Below, piece after piece: positions 46,379 through 56,237 of a stretch of DNA of 59,401 nt. The notes under the pieces were generated by a model. That model saw only the letters and a program-made list of their open reading frames with translations, was not told where the DNA came from and did no database searches. Source of the DNA: Desulfotalea sp. (GTDB lineage: Bacteria > Desulfobacterota > Desulfobulbia > Desulfobulbales > Desulfocapsaceae); assembly GCA_002733995.1 (NCBI GenBank), contig NVXR01000019.1, forward strand, positions 1-59,401. Reading direction: 5' to 3'. The position numbers and the translations under genes were made by a program. Each line of letters starts with the position of its first letter. Positions within the stretch are counted from its first letter, which is position 1.

Positions 46379-48520
46379 ATGAACCGATCCGCCTATTTGA
46401 CGACAGGTCTAGCAATCAAGGCATTATCCCGTTTTGCTAAGGCTGATATCGTTATTCACGGCAAAGACAACATCCCTTCCGGACCGACCATTTTTGTGAT
46501 GAACCATTTCACGCGGGTCGAAACCATCATTTTACCAAATTGTACCTACGAGCTCACGGGTAAACCCGCATATTCTTTGGCTGCATCAGGCCTTTTCAAA
46601 GGAGGATTAGAAAAACTTTTTGATCTTGTTGGCGTTATTTCTACTGCTGACCCGCAAAGAGATGAAATCATTATCCAGAGCCTTCTCGCCGAAAATGCCA
46701 ATTGGATCATTTTTCCTGAAGGAAGCATGGTGAAGAATAAAAAAATTGTGGCTGGTGGTAAATATATGATTTCCCATCCGGATGGGATGCATGAACCCCA
46801 TACGGGGGCTGCAGCTCTTGCCTTGAGGACGGAACTGTTCCGAAGGCAACTGGCTCAGAAAGAAGTTGAATCTCCAGGGCGGTTAAGCCGGATGCTCGAA
46901 CTTCTTGGGGTGGAAAACTATGGAGAAGTGGCCCAGGAACAAACGACCATTGTGCCCGTAAATCTTACCTATTACCCTATTCGTGCAGCTGAGAATATAG
47001 CTCTTGATATTGTCTCTAAATTGGTCAAAGAGATGCCAGAACGGGTGGTGGAAGAAATTATGGCCGAGGGAACGATGTTTCTTTCCGGGGTTGATCTAGA
47101 TATACGTTTTGGTAAGCCTATCCAGGTAAGTGAATATCTCAGTGACGGGTGGTTAGATACTGAATTTACCGGTTTTTCGGTGTGCGATGCTATAAAAAAA
47201 GAGATGGTAACGGCAGCGTATAGTGTGATGCAGCGCTATATGGATGAAATCTATAGTATGACCACGGTGAACCATGAACATCTCTTCGCTTCTTTTTTAC
47301 GCCTGTATCCGTTTAAGCGGATCTTGGAGTCGGAGTTTAGACGCAGGGTCTTTTTCGCTGCAACCCTTCTTAGTGATCAAAACAGGGGCACAGATATTTC
47401 ACTGCACAAGTCCTTGAAGACCGATCAGGCTCATCTGCTCACCGATGATCGGCATAAAAAATATCAGAATTTTTTGCAACTTGCCCTGGAGAAAGGAGTC
47501 GTTAAAAAAGACGGTGATTATTTAGTTCGTGACCGGTGCAAACTCTCAGTACCTTTAAGTTTGCACCGAGGGCGGATCATCAATCCCATCGAGGTTATGG
47601 CAAATGAGGTCGAGCCGTTGAAAAGTTTACAATTCCTCATAAAATCAATTGCATGGCAGCCAGGGTTTTTTGTGAAGTATTCGGTGGCGCGGTACCTTCT
47701 ACATAAGGATCAGCAAATATATGATCGTGATTGCAATACCTTTGGTCGACTAGAAGACGGCGAAAACAGCTGTGCTGGCAGGCCTTTTCTGCTGCGGGGT
47801 ATACGGCGAACAGGTGTGATTTTGGTGCATAGTTATTTATCTTTGCCCAAAGAAGTACAAAATATTGCAAGGGCTCTGCGGAGAAGTGGTTTCTGGGTGT
47901 ATGCTATACGTTTGCCTGGGCATGGGACTTCCGCAGAAGACCTCGCTGGCAGGAACTATCAAGAATGGATTGAGGCATTGGAAAATGGCTATGTCCTTAT
48001 GAGCTCTCTTTGTAAAGAGGTTGTGGTGGGCGGTGTTGGTGTTGGTGGAAACCTCAGTCTAGATCTTGCCGCAAGGGTTGGAGATATTAAGGGGGTTTTT
48101 GCGATCTGTCCGCCGTTTGCACTGAAAAACTATTCAACCAATTTTATGCCAGGGCGGGATGTCTGGAACAGCTTGTTGAACAAGCTTAGCCGGGGGGAGG
48201 CGCAGGACAAATATGTGGAATTTTCCCATGGTAATAGCCTTATTAACTATGTTGAAAATCCGGTGGAGGGTATACGAGAACTTGGTGAGTATTTAGATTC
48301 CATAGCAAAAACTTACCAGAAGATCCGTCAACCTGTCTTTATTGTCCAGGCGGATGCCAATCCGGTGGTGGATCCCAAGGGCTCACGCAAGGTTTATAGC
48401 AGGGTCGGTTCTGCTGATAAAGAGTTTTGTTTGCTCAGCTCCGATCAACATATATTGATTAATGGTAACGGTGCATCGAAGGTGGTGAACAAAATAGTTT
48501 CATTTATAGAAGGATTGTGA
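46379..48520 (+). CDS. Glycerolipid acyltransferase-like protein fused to a degenerate alpha/beta-hydrolase domain
   Basis: The start is taken at ATG 46379 (MNRSAYLTTGL), with AGGG before it; TTG 46349 is in frame. About 713 residues. Residues 10-270 resemble PlsB/PlsC acyltransferases: VMNHFTRVETI stands where HxxxxD is expected, with Glu for Asp, and IIFPEGSM matches the FPEG motif. The central part is helical and unassigned. From about 480 on is an alpha/beta-hydrolase fold (GVILVHSYLS, RLPGHGTSAEDL, EWIEALENGY), but the nucleophile elbow GxSxG reads GVGVGG, with Val for Ser. A membrane-lipid role is likely; the hydrolase part may only bind. Another hydrolase gene follows. Confidence 0.75.
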   Translation: MNRSAYLTTGLAIKALSRFAKADIVIHGKDNIPSGPTIFVMNHFTRVETIILPNCTYELTGKPAYSLAASGLFKGGLEKLFDLVGVISTADPQRDEIIIQSLLAENANWIIFPEGSMVKNKKIVAGGKYMISHPDGMHEPHTGAAALALRTELFRRQLAQKEVESPGRLSRMLELLGVENYGEVAQEQTTIVPVNLTYYPIRAAENIALDIVSKLVKEMPERVVEEIMAEGTMFLSGVDLDIRFGKPIQVSEYLSDGWLDTEFTGFSVCDAIKKEMVTAAYSVMQRYMDEIYSMTTVNHEHLFASFLRLYPFKRILESEFRRRVFFAATLLSDQNRGTDISLHKSLKTDQAHLLTDDRHKKYQNFLQLALEKGVVKKDGDYLVRDRCKLSVPLSLHRGRIINPIEVMANEVEPLKSLQFLIKSIAWQPGFFVKYSVARYLLHKDQQIYDRDCNTFGRLEDGENSCAGRPFLLRGIRRTGVILVHSYLSLPKEVQNIARALRRSGFWVYAIRLPGHGTSAEDLAGRNYQEWIEALENGYVLMSSLCKEVVVGGVGVGGNLSLDLAARVGDIKGVFAICPPFALKNYSTNFMPGRDVWNSLLNKLSRGEAQDKYVEFSHGNSLINYVENPVEGIRELGEYLDSIAKTYQKIRQPVFIVQADANPVVDPKGSRKVYSRVGSADKEFCLLSSDQHILINGNGASKVVNKIVSFIEGL

Positions 48521-48558
48521 AGCAGGGGTAGGTGGATCTTAAAAATTGATAGCGAGGA

Positions 48559-49488
48559 ATGAAAGTGGTTGAGTTAGGTGATGAGTCTATTTGGCTGGAA
48601 TATTATGATGCGTTTTCTTATTTAGTCCTTGATGCTGTACGGCCGTTGTGTCATCCAAGGAAGTTGTTGCATGCGGGGGGGAGTGATAAGGCCATCGTCC
48701 TGGTGCACGGCTTGACGGATTCTCCCTATTCAGTGTCGGCCATCGCCATGTATTTTTATACAGAACTTGGCTACGATGTGTATCTCCCGCTTCTGCAGTG
48801 CCATGGTCTAAAGTGCGCAAATGGAATGACTGGCGTTCGCTTCGCAGCCTGGAAGGACAATGTACGGTTTGCCGTTGAGGTTGCAGCGGGCGGAGGGCGC
48901 CGTGTCTCCATTGGTGGCTTGTCGACAGGCGGAGGACTTGCGTTTCATTTTGCTGCGGTCGACTCGAAGGTTGATGGTGAGCTCTATCTCTTTTCAGCAG
49001 CTTTTGGCCTCTATGGCTGGAAACGTAATCTTTTGACTCCTCTGGTGGAAGGCCTTTTGAAAATGCCATTTATACCCTGGATGACAAGTAGCAGTTCGCT
49101 TCTTTCCGATAATCCATATAGGTACAGCAGAGTTCCTGTTATAAGTGCCCGTGAGCTGGTTTATCTGATCGATGAGAATAAACAACTGCTGCAGCACATA
49201 GAAGAAGGGAAGGCCTTTGAATCAAGGGTCTTTTCGGTGTGGTCGGAGGTGGATGTGGTAGTGCGCATCGATTTGTTAGAAAAATTTGAAGCCATTCTTG
49301 CGCCTGGTAATTTTACTCCCTACGTTATTCCTGATAAAGCGAATGTGGCCCATGCCTGTGTGGTCTTGGCAGAGCCTGTTTATGCGAATGACTGTTCTCC
49401 CGGTGATTCTTTTCTAGAGCCAGCCAATCCGCATTACCATTTGATGATGGACTCCCTCGCACGCTTTGAAAAGCAAGGGAGGCAATAG
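48559..49488 (+). CDS. Alpha/beta-hydrolase (carboxylesterase or lipase-like)
   Basis: A 309-residue cytoplasmic protein. The oxyanion region is IVLVHGLTDSPYSVS and the nucleophile elbow is GGLSTGG, with an intact Ser. The acid and His are probably in VWSEVDVVV and KANVAHACVV. No signal peptide. It lies 38 bp after the acyltransferase-hydrolase fusion and is related to its C-terminal domain, but keeps the active Ser. The TIGR03790-type gene follows directly. Substrate unknown; acyl esters are plausible. Confidence 0.82.
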   Translation: MKVVELGDESIWLEYYDAFSYLVLDAVRPLCHPRKLLHAGGSDKAIVLVHGLTDSPYSVSAIAMYFYTELGYDVYLPLLQCHGLKCANGMTGVRFAAWKDNVRFAVEVAAGGGRRVSIGGLSTGGGLAFHFAAVDSKVDGELYLFSAAFGLYGWKRNLLTPLVEGLLKMPFIPWMTSSSSLLSDNPYRYSRVPVISARELVYLIDENKQLLQHIEEGKAFESRVFSVWSEVDVVVRIDLLEKFEAILAPGNFTPYVIPDKANVAHACVVLAEPVYANDCSPGDSFLEPANPHYHLMMDSLARFEKQGRQ

Positions 49489-49576
49489 CTGTGTGAGTTG
49501 GTTTGTGCCCGAAGGTAGAGGGGCTTTTGAGGCCTTTGTTAAGGCGTTTTCCCTGTTTGACCCGGTTAGGTTATTT

Positions 49577-50812
49577 ATGTTGAAAAGGATCGCTTTGTTA
49601 CTGGTGTGGTTGCTCTTTGGGGGGAGTGGTAGCTGTTTTGCCCTTGGTCCGGAAGAGGTTTTGGTCGTAGCGAATAGGGAAATGAAAGGCAGCGTCGCTC
49701 TTGCCAGGTATTATATGGAAAAGCGGGCTATCCCTGCTTCTCACCTGCTGACCTTATCTTTGACTCTAGACGAAACAATGCCACGGCTAGAGTATGATGA
49801 TGTCCTTGTGAAAAGTGTACTGGCATCCCTTGCGGGGTTACAGGCTAAACCGCGTATTGCAGCCATTGTTCTCATCTATGGTGTGCCACTAAAGGTTGCA
49901 CCGCCTCTGCCTGATTTGAATGTTCTTAGCCGTATTCGTGAACTTCGGGAGCGGCAGAAGGTGTTAAGGAAACAGGGTGACAGTCAAGATCAGGATGAAA
50001 AGAGTCACAAAAAGGATGTAAGACAGAGAGTGATACAACTGCTTAACACGAACCAGCGGGCTGCCGTTGATTCAGAGTTGTCTCTTGCTCAGGCGGGAAA
50101 GTATGATCTGGATGGGTGGATTAAAAATCCATATTATCTTGGTTTTCAGGGACAGGTTACCGCAATCCGCAAAAATCAGGTGCTGCTCGTCTGTCGCCTG
50201 GATGGCCCAGATGTGGAGACTGTGTACCGCATCATTGATGATAGCCTGTGGGCCGAAGAAAAGGGCCTGGAGGGTCGCGCTTATTTTGATGCACGCTGGC
50301 CTGAACCAGATGGTCCAGAGGGGCTGAGAGGCTATCGCCGCTATGATGATTCACTGCATAGGGCGGCCGCTATTGCGGCGCAGAGATTGGATGTTGTCTT
50401 AGATGCAGGGGAAGACTTGTTTGCCGTAAAGGCCTGTCCCGATGCAGCCCTGTATTGTGGTTGGTATTCTCTTGGCAAGTATATTGATAGTTTCGGCTGG
50501 AAGAAAGGGGCCATAGGCTATCATATTGCAAGCAGCGAATGCACCACTTTACGCAGGAAAGAAAGTTCTGTCTGGTGCAAAAGAATGTTGGAAAAAGGAG
50601 TTGCCGCAACCATAGGACCGGTTTACGAGCCATATGTGCAAGGCTTTCCTGTCCCCCATCTGTTCTTTCGTAACATTTTAGAGGGATATATGAGTCTTGG
50701 AGAGTCGTACCTCGTGGCTCTGCCGTATCTGTCCTGGCAGATGGTGTTGATTGGGGACCCATTGTACCAACCCTTTAAACCTGCAGAGTTGTTCGCAAGC
50801 CCCCAAGCTTGA
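49577..50812 (+). CDS. TIGR03790-family exported protein
   Basis: The start is placed at ATG 49577, which begins a signal peptide (MLKRIALLLVWLLFGGSGSC, cleavage near CFA), giving about 411 residues; the frame further upstream overlaps the hydrolase gene. Recognisable parts are VLVVANREMKGSVALARYYMEKR, IVLIYGVPLKV, YYLGFQG, GVAATIGPVYEPY and LIGDPLYQPF, all typical of the uncharacterised TIGR03790 family, which has a caspase/gingipain-like arrangement near its C-terminus. A charged insertion lies at about 150-190. It is the third gene of the lipid-related run; its role is unknown. Confidence 0.75.
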   Translation: MLKRIALLLVWLLFGGSGSCFALGPEEVLVVANREMKGSVALARYYMEKRAIPASHLLTLSLTLDETMPRLEYDDVLVKSVLASLAGLQAKPRIAAIVLIYGVPLKVAPPLPDLNVLSRIRELRERQKVLRKQGDSQDQDEKSHKKDVRQRVIQLLNTNQRAAVDSELSLAQAGKYDLDGWIKNPYYLGFQGQVTAIRKNQVLLVCRLDGPDVETVYRIIDDSLWAEEKGLEGRAYFDARWPEPDGPEGLRGYRRYDDSLHRAAAIAAQRLDVVLDAGEDLFAVKACPDAALYCGWYSLGKYIDSFGWKKGAIGYHIASSECTTLRRKESSVWCKRMLEKGVAATIGPVYEPYVQGFPVPHLFFRNILEGYMSLGESYLVALPYLSWQMVLIGDPLYQPFKPAELFASPQA

Positions 50813-50825
50813 TGGAAAATGTGGC

Positions 50826-52634
50826 TTAGGATGTGTTGTCATACATGAGGTCTATTTCCTTTCCCATGTGTCTTTCTATAGCCTTGCGTTTCATTTTTAG
50901 AGTCGGGGTGAGCAGGCCCTCCTCAACGGTCCAGGGGGAGAGGCTCAGGCTGACTTCTTTGATGAAAACAAATCCGGGAAAACTACGTAAAAGGAAATTT
51001 ATTTTATCCTGAACGGCTCGTCTTACCTGGGGGAACATGAGGGCCGCCGGAGAGGAGGAAACCCCGAGCTGTTCAGCCAAGTTTTCCCAGGAAAATTGGT
51101 TGAGCACGCAGATCAAGGTGAGGTATGGACGTCCTTCACCAATGACCATACTGTGCTCAAATAAAGGGTTGAGGCTGATTGCCATCTCTATGTCGTTTGG
51201 GGCGACCTTTTCTCCATTACTGAGGACGAGGATCTCTTTAATGCGGCCGGTTATCCGGATATGGCCATCTTCGATGACTGCCTTATCACCTGTATGCAGC
51301 CATCCCTCGCTGTCTATAATTTCATCTGTAGCTTTATGGTTGTTCCAATATCCTTGCATTACACAGGGGCCTCTGACCAGTAGTTCATCATTGTCAATAA
51401 TCTTTACTTCGATATCTGTGAGTGGTCTGCCAACGCCATCGGGGCGGTTGTCTTCAGCTCGGTTGACACAGACCACAGGGCTTGTTTCAGTCAATCCGTA
51501 GCCTTGGTAGATTGGAAGTCCCAAACCTATGAAGAATTTTGAGATGTCTTTGGGTAGGGCTGCTCCCCCGGTAATGACGATTCTCAGTTTTCCGCCAAGC
51601 TTGTTGCGAACTTTTTGGCCAACCAGTCGATCCAGTATGGGCTGGAAAAGCAATGATATCCGCCAGGATTCTCTTTGTTGTTTATATAAAAAGTGTCTCC
51701 AGCCCACATCGATTGCTTGAGTAAAAAGTTGCATTTTTGCCTTCGAGCTTGTGTTAACTTTCATAGTAATGGCGGCATACATTTTCTCGAAAATCCTAGG
51801 TACGGCAACCATTACCGTGGGCTGGGTTGTTATGAGGTCTTCTGCAAGGTCGGGGATCGATCTTGCGAAGGTGACACTGGCCCCTGCCATCATTGGCAGG
51901 TAGTAGCCGGCGGTTCTTTCAAGCATATGAGAGAGGGGCAAAAATGAGAGGAAAGAATCGTTTGGGTAGATATCCATAGCCAGAAGTCCGGCGTAGCTGT
52001 TGGAGAGTATGTTTGAGTGGCTAAGCATCACACCTTTAGGCGGTCCAGTGGTACCGGAGGTGTAAACAATAGTGGCGGTTTCGTTTTTGATAGGAGTGAA
52101 GGTTTCCAGATTCATGTCGGTTAGTTGCGGTAACCATTCGTCAAGGCAGACAAGCATGGAGTGTGGTGCCTGGATCTTACAATTGTCGGTGGTGATTATC
52201 CTTTGCAGGCTTGTCATCTCTTTAAGTTCGGGGGCGAGGTGCTCAAAGTAGGCACTGCCGGGACATGTGAGGATCTTAGCCTTGGTATCACCTAGTATGT
52301 AGGCTATGTTTTTGGGACGATCGTTGGAGTAAAGAGGTACGACAATGAGGCCAAGAGACAGTGCGGCCTGTTCAAAGACAACCCAGAGGATTGAGTTGGG
52401 TAGCATGACGGCGACCCTGTCTCCCGTTTGTAGATGTTCTTTTTGCAGAGCTGCTCTCCATCTGCATAAGAGTGTAAACATTTCCTGCCAGCTGGTGGCT
52501 TTCCACTGTTGTGTCGTTATGTCAAAATATGTGTAGGCGATCTGTTGTGGCGATTGAGCCACTCTTTGCAGGAAGAGGTTAGATAGAGAAGTACAAGAAT
52601 CGGGAAGGATATAGTTGGTAGAGCATTTTTTCAT
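50826..52634 (-). CDS. Long-chain acyl-CoA synthetase (AMP-binding)
   Basis: The 602-residue ANL-superfamily enzyme activates fatty acids to acyl-CoA with ATP. The P-loop-like motif is IVYTSGTTGPPKGVMLSH; QGYGLTETSPVV, EGWLHTGDKAVIEDGHIRITGR and VLSNGEKVAPNDIE follow, the last with the catalytic Lys region. The overall arrangement is that of FAA-type ligases. It is convergent with the acyltransferase/hydrolase genes, consistent with a shared role in fatty-acid or lipid turnover. It is probably membrane associated, without clear transmembrane segments. Confidence 0.93.
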   Translation of the reverse strand: MKKCSTNYILPDSCTSLSNLFLQRVAQSPQQIAYTYFDITTQQWKATSWQEMFTLLCRWRAALQKEHLQTGDRVAVMLPNSILWVVFEQAALSLGLIVVPLYSNDRPKNIAYILGDTKAKILTCPGSAYFEHLAPELKEMTSLQRIITTDNCKIQAPHSMLVCLDEWLPQLTDMNLETFTPIKNETATIVYTSGTTGPPKGVMLSHSNILSNSYAGLLAMDIYPNDSFLSFLPLSHMLERTAGYYLPMMAGASVTFARSIPDLAEDLITTQPTVMVAVPRIFEKMYAAITMKVNTSSKAKMQLFTQAIDVGWRHFLYKQQRESWRISLLFQPILDRLVGQKVRNKLGGKLRIVITGGAALPKDISKFFIGLGLPIYQGYGLTETSPVVCVNRAEDNRPDGVGRPLTDIEVKIIDNDELLVRGPCVMQGYWNNHKATDEIIDSEGWLHTGDKAVIEDGHIRITGRIKEILVLSNGEKVAPNDIEMAISLNPLFEHSMVIGEGRPYLTLICVLNQFSWENLAEQLGVSSSPAALMFPQVRRAVQDKINFLLRSFPGFVFIKEVSLSLSPWTVEEGLLTPTLKMKRKAIERHMGKEIDLMYDNTS

Positions 52635-53353
52635 CGTTGTGCCTCCTTGCGGTCCGGGTTAGAGAACAACCTAGCTGGAGAGGGTATCTGGACTGTTCGT
52701 GTTGGTCGGTGTGCGTAGTGTAAAATTGCTTTTTTGGTAACTATTCAGGTGGCTTTCCTCCATCGGCATGAGCCACTGCCTGTAACCGTTTGTCAGTGCT
52801 TTAGCGCCGCTCAATAAGGGCTTTTAAGGCGTACGAATGCTACACGAGAAGACCGCAATGGTCGGAGTTGGATTGCTGCTGAGTAGTTACCTTATTTTAA
52901 CTATAAGCCCTCAGGTCCCGTCTGCACGAATAATATGTTATTTGTGAGGCATTGTCAGATCGTGGAATTGCGCTTTAACACGCATTTAGCTGCTGTGTCG
53001 GCGGTACTTGGCTCTTGGCGATGAGCCACCGTAAGCTATGAATATTGCCTGGGAATCTGGAGCAAAAATGCCACACGAACAGAGCCGCTCGTGGCTAATG
53101 TGAGCTGTGTTTTTGAAAAAATGTTGGACTTCAGTTTGCGATTGTCTTTTGTCTATCTGTAAACAGGGCAATGTTCAGGGGAAATAATAGCTGCTTTCTG
53201 TTAGGATACTGAGCAGGCGTAGGTTTTGTGGAGAGTGAAAAAACTGTACAGTCAAATGAAATGAATTGCTTGGCTATGGCTTTATTGGACGAGTGTCTCT
53301 GTCCCGTAGGGAAAAAGTTTCTATCTGCTGGAATGTAAATCATGGGGTCAAAA
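52635..53353. other. Intergenic region
   Basis: About 720 bp between divergent genes. Short frames exist on the minus strand, but none has family resemblance or a good ribosome binding site. Nothing structured was recognised. Confidence 0.35.
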
Positions 53354-54202
53354 ATGAAAATTCAAAACATTTGTAAATTGTGTCTTATGGCGATAGTTGG
53401 ATTTTTTCTATGCTCAAATATTGAGGCAGGTGAGTTGCCTTGGGAGAAAGCATTGCCCTTTGAAAATGCAACTATCCACTACTCTGTGAGCGGTATGGGG
53501 CACGGAGAGGAAATCGTATATGTTCGTGATTATGGGAAAGAACAGGCCACTTATCTTGATTCGACAACGAAAATTATGGGGATGGCTGTACGGGAAAGGT
53601 CTGTTGAAATTGTGGATGTTGACTTTGTATACTCCTATGACCTACAGGCCCAGGAAGGGACTAAAAATGTTAACCCTCAAAAATATATGGTCAAAGCATA
53701 TGCGAATTTAACTGCTGAAGAAAAAAATAAAGTCCAGAAAAATGCGATTGAGATGGGCGGGACTCTCGCGGAGGGCATGGGAGGGGTGCTTCAGCAAAAT
53801 GCCATCGAACTCCTCGGCTTTGGTTGTGATAAAATCGACATGATGGGTGGTGGGGTAATATATTTACTTCATGGAACGGACCTGCCGCTGAAAGCTGAAA
53901 TGAATATGATGGGTATGAAGACGTCAATTGTCGCCACCTCAATTGACATAGGTGCGGTTGACCCCAAATATTTTATGCATCCAAAAGGGATAGTGGCAAT
54001 CGTTGACCTAGAAGGTGACGCTATGGCCGAAACTATGGGGGTTCAGATTATAAATGCCTTGAAGGATCCCAAGGCTGCAAAGAAAGGTTTTGCCGCTGCT
54101 GTGAATGGTACTCGACTGGAAAGTATGGCAGAAGAAGATAAGCAGAAGCTGGAGCAAGGGGCAGAGTTGCTTAAGGGAATACAGAATATCTTTGGCCAGT
54201 AG
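53354..54202 (+). CDS. Hypothetical exported protein
   Basis: ATG 53354 gives about 282 residues with a signal peptide (CKLCLMAIVGFFLCSNIEAG). The mature part contains FENATIHYSVSGMGHGEEIVY, then Gly/Met-rich segments (EMGGTLAEGMGGVL, MNMMGMKTSI). I do not recognise a domain; the start resembles beta-rich periplasmic lipid-binding-type proteins only loosely. It precedes a DUF4136 lipoprotein gene by 35 bp on the same strand, so an envelope operon is likely. Confidence 0.7.
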   Translation: MKIQNICKLCLMAIVGFFLCSNIEAGELPWEKALPFENATIHYSVSGMGHGEEIVYVRDYGKEQATYLDSTTKIMGMAVRERSVEIVDVDFVYSYDLQAQEGTKNVNPQKYMVKAYANLTAEEKNKVQKNAIEMGGTLAEGMGGVLQQNAIELLGFGCDKIDMMGGGVIYLLHGTDLPLKAEMNMMGMKTSIVATSIDIGAVDPKYFMHPKGIVAIVDLEGDAMAETMGVQIINALKDPKAAKKGFAAAVNGTRLESMAEEDKQKLEQGAELLKGIQNIFGQ

Positions 54203-54237
54203 CTACCCTATGGCCAAGGTAACTTGAGGGGAGACGG

Positions 54238-54801
54238 GTGAAACATTTTATACTCAGTGCCATAATGTTGTTGGTACTTTCCGCATGTAGCGGCGTTGAT
54301 GTTCAGACACAGGTTCGCAGTGGTTCTGATACGGCAAAATTTGCCACCTATAGTTGGCTTGAAATCGGAGACACGTCTCTTACTGGGGTGCGGATGCATC
54401 GTCCGGATGTCGATGCGTGGGTTAAGGCTTCAGTGGACAGGCAGCTTCTGGCTAAAGGATATACAAAGGTCTCGGGACGCCAGCCCGACATGATAGTTAG
54501 CTGGGTTGGGGCAATCGAACAAAAGGTTAAGGTTGAGTCGATCAATCATTTTTATAGCTCATACGGATATGGACCGGTAGCGGCAAGTATGCTCCCTGGG
54601 ACAAAGGATGATGGGAAGAGAAGAGAATATGAAGAAGGAACCATCCTTCTCAATATACTGGACCCTGAAAGTCATACCATCTTCTGGCGAGGGCGGGGCA
54701 CAGACCTCCTTTTGCCGGACCTGGATAACGATGAGGTTGCTTTATACATAGGCAGATTGGTCAAAAGCATTCTGAAAACATTTCCTGCAGCGAAAAAGTA
54801 A
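54238..54801 (+). CDS. DUF4136-family lipoprotein
   Basis: GTG 54238 with GGGGAGA upstream begins a 187-residue protein. The lipobox VLSAC places the lipidated Cys at residue 17. The mature part has FATYSWLEIGD, a stretch with VDRQLLAKGYTKV, and PDMIVSWVGAIEQKV near 83-97, typical of DUF4136. ILLNILDPESHTIFWRGRG near the end is also family-like. It is probably anchored in the outer membrane; function unknown. It is co-oriented with the preceding exported protein. Confidence 0.85.
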   Translation: MKHFILSAIMLLVLSACSGVDVQTQVRSGSDTAKFATYSWLEIGDTSLTGVRMHRPDVDAWVKASVDRQLLAKGYTKVSGRQPDMIVSWVGAIEQKVKVESINHFYSSYGYGPVAASMLPGTKDDGKRREYEEGTILLNILDPESHTIFWRGRGTDLLLPDLDNDEVALYIGRLVKSILKTFPAAKK

Positions 54802-54896
54802 TAGAAAAATCCGTTGTAAAAGCATGTACTAACAGTGGGATACCTGTTTATTGAAGAATAGTACGCAAAAGATGAGGCGAAGTTGGTAGAAATCTA

Positions 54897-54925
54897 TTGA
54901 CAGTATGGGGTGAGCAGTTTATATT
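54897..54925 (+). promoter_or_regulatory. Sigma-70-type promoter of the tRNA pair
   Basis: A consensus TTGACA at 54897-54902 and TATATT at 54920-54925 are 17 bp apart, about 50 bp before tRNA-Asn. Confidence 0.75.
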
Positions 54926-54975
54926 GCCCGCCTACGTTGGCTCAGCGGGATTGCAAGTGTTGAGAAAACGAATAT

Positions 54976-55051
54976 TCCTCGGTAGCTCAGTTGGTAGAGC
55001 AGGTGGCTGTTAACCACCTTGTCGGCGGTTCGAGTCCGTCTCGGGGAGCCA
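54976..55051 (+). tRNA. tRNA-Asn (GUU)
   Basis: The 76-nt cloverleaf has acceptor TCCTCGG/TCGGGGA with two G-U pairs, anticodon loop CTGTTAA with GTT, T loop TTCGAGT and encoded CCA. It shares the strong promoter with the tRNA-Pro 46 bp downstream. Confidence 0.95.
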
Positions 55052-55097
55052 GTTTATTTCAGGTCTCGATTTTTAAATCGAACCTTTTCCATATAGT

Positions 55098-55175
55098 CGG
55101 GGCGTAGCGCAGCCTGGTTAGCGCGCCTGCCTTGGGAGCAGGAGGCCGTAGGTTCGAATCCTACCGCCCCGACCA
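55098..55175 (+). tRNA. tRNA-Pro (UGG)
   Basis: The 78-nt cloverleaf has acceptor CGGGGCG/CGCCCCG, anticodon loop CTTGGGA with TGG, T arm GTAGGTTCGAATCCTAC and encoded CCA at 55173-55175. It is the last core feature before the AT-rich island and a possible attachment site. Confidence 0.96.
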
Positions 55176-55183
55176 CGGAACGT

Positions 55184-55217
55184 AAGGGTTTCAGCTTTTT
55201 AGCTGGAACCCTTTTTT
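55184..55217 (+). terminator. Rho-independent terminator of the tRNA operon
   Basis: AAGGGTTTCAGCT at 55184-55196 pairs with AGCTGGAACCCTT at 55201-55213 with one wobble and is followed by a T run. Confidence 0.9.
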
Positions 55218-55408
55218 CGTTTTTGCAAACTCTTTGCAAACTTTCACATATGATAGATCCTGATTTTAACCTGTGGATGACAGGTTGGAATCCTGTCTGG
55301 TGTACCAAAAAATATTAAAGTGTTATCAACACTACTTCTGACCAGAGTAAATGTGCAACCGCTCCAGCAGTAAAATACCTTCCTGGAACACCCTAAGTCC
55401 TGAACAGA

Positions 55409-55510
55409 TATCAAACCAAGCAGAAGCCACTTAGAAGCCTCCCATTGAACACCCAAGCTCTATATGAACCTGTGTAGCATCTCCAGCAATTAACTCAGGT
55501 CCAGCATTCT
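55409..55510 (+). repeat. Degenerate repeat, copy A
   Basis: Shares an ordered series of blocks with copy B at 55763-55867: TATC, then CCAC(T/C)TAGAAGCCTC, then TGAACCT-TAGCA-CTCCAGCAAT-CTCAG, then ATTCT. By eye about 70 percent identity over 100 bp. Confidence 0.55.
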
Positions 55511-55762
55511 AGTCACAAAGGTTCGAGTGTTGCTTGTTCCTCATGTGATGCCAGCCTTTAAGAGATTTTACCAATCTTATAAATTGAGTTCGGTAGGGGG
55601 ACAAGGAGAGAGGCACCCCGTACCTTGGCATCGGCAAACTCTGTGCAGAATTTCAAAGAAGTCCCATCTCATAGAGACAAGTGATATCCTACCTCAAAAC
55701 ACATACACCCCTTCCTGAGAGCGTTGAATATTGGCCTAGAAATACAAGGTTGACTTGAATTG

Positions 55763-55867
55763 TATCTCACACCGAGTAGAATCCACCTAGAAGCCTCTAT
55801 ATATATCATCCACTCAGCATCTGAACCTTAGTAGCACTTCCAGCAATGCCCTCAGATCTTCAATTCT
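55763..55867 (+). repeat. Degenerate repeat, copy B
   Basis: Partner of copy A; the clearest shared block is CACCTAGAAGCCTC near 55784-55797. Confidence 0.55.
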
Positions 55868-56237
55868 GCAACAATCATTGCCGTAAGGCAAATAGAGTGA
55901 AGGTCGATATCCCTGCCACAAATGTCTCTTTGAAAACCTATTGAAAGAAATCCCCTCTCTGTGAGGGTAATCGTTTGGTTTTTACTCCATTCAAGTGTAA
56001 TGTATTTGGTGGCTGTGAAACAACGAGTTTGCTGAGCCAATCTACTGGTGTTCTTGGTTTTGTAGGTCAAAAAATGAGGCAACATTTATTGGGAATAATA
56101 TGGACTTTGGAAGGACATCGATCAAGGCCCCTAAGATGATGCCATCTTTCTGTATAATACTCAATTCGTGGTGATATACAGATCAGCAGAATAACTTGTT
56201 GTATATTGAAACTAAAACATCTTACTAGGAAATTCAT

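Larger units (their letters stand above)
55218..56237. other. AT-rich gene-poor DNA downstream of tRNA-Pro
   Basis: About 1 kb with no convincing gene. It contains two copies of a degenerate repeat (55409-55510 and 55763-55867). A 77-codon minus-strand frame at 55852-56085 lacks a ribosome binding site. Confidence 0.45.

Noticed and set aside
55054..55308. Minus-strand frame containing GFEPTASCSQGRRANQAALRP
   Set aside because: This is the well-known false translation of the antisense of a tRNA gene, here tRNA-Pro at 55098-55175.
55852..56085. 77-codon minus-strand frame in the island
   Set aside because: No ribosome binding site and it overlaps repeat copy B; too little support.
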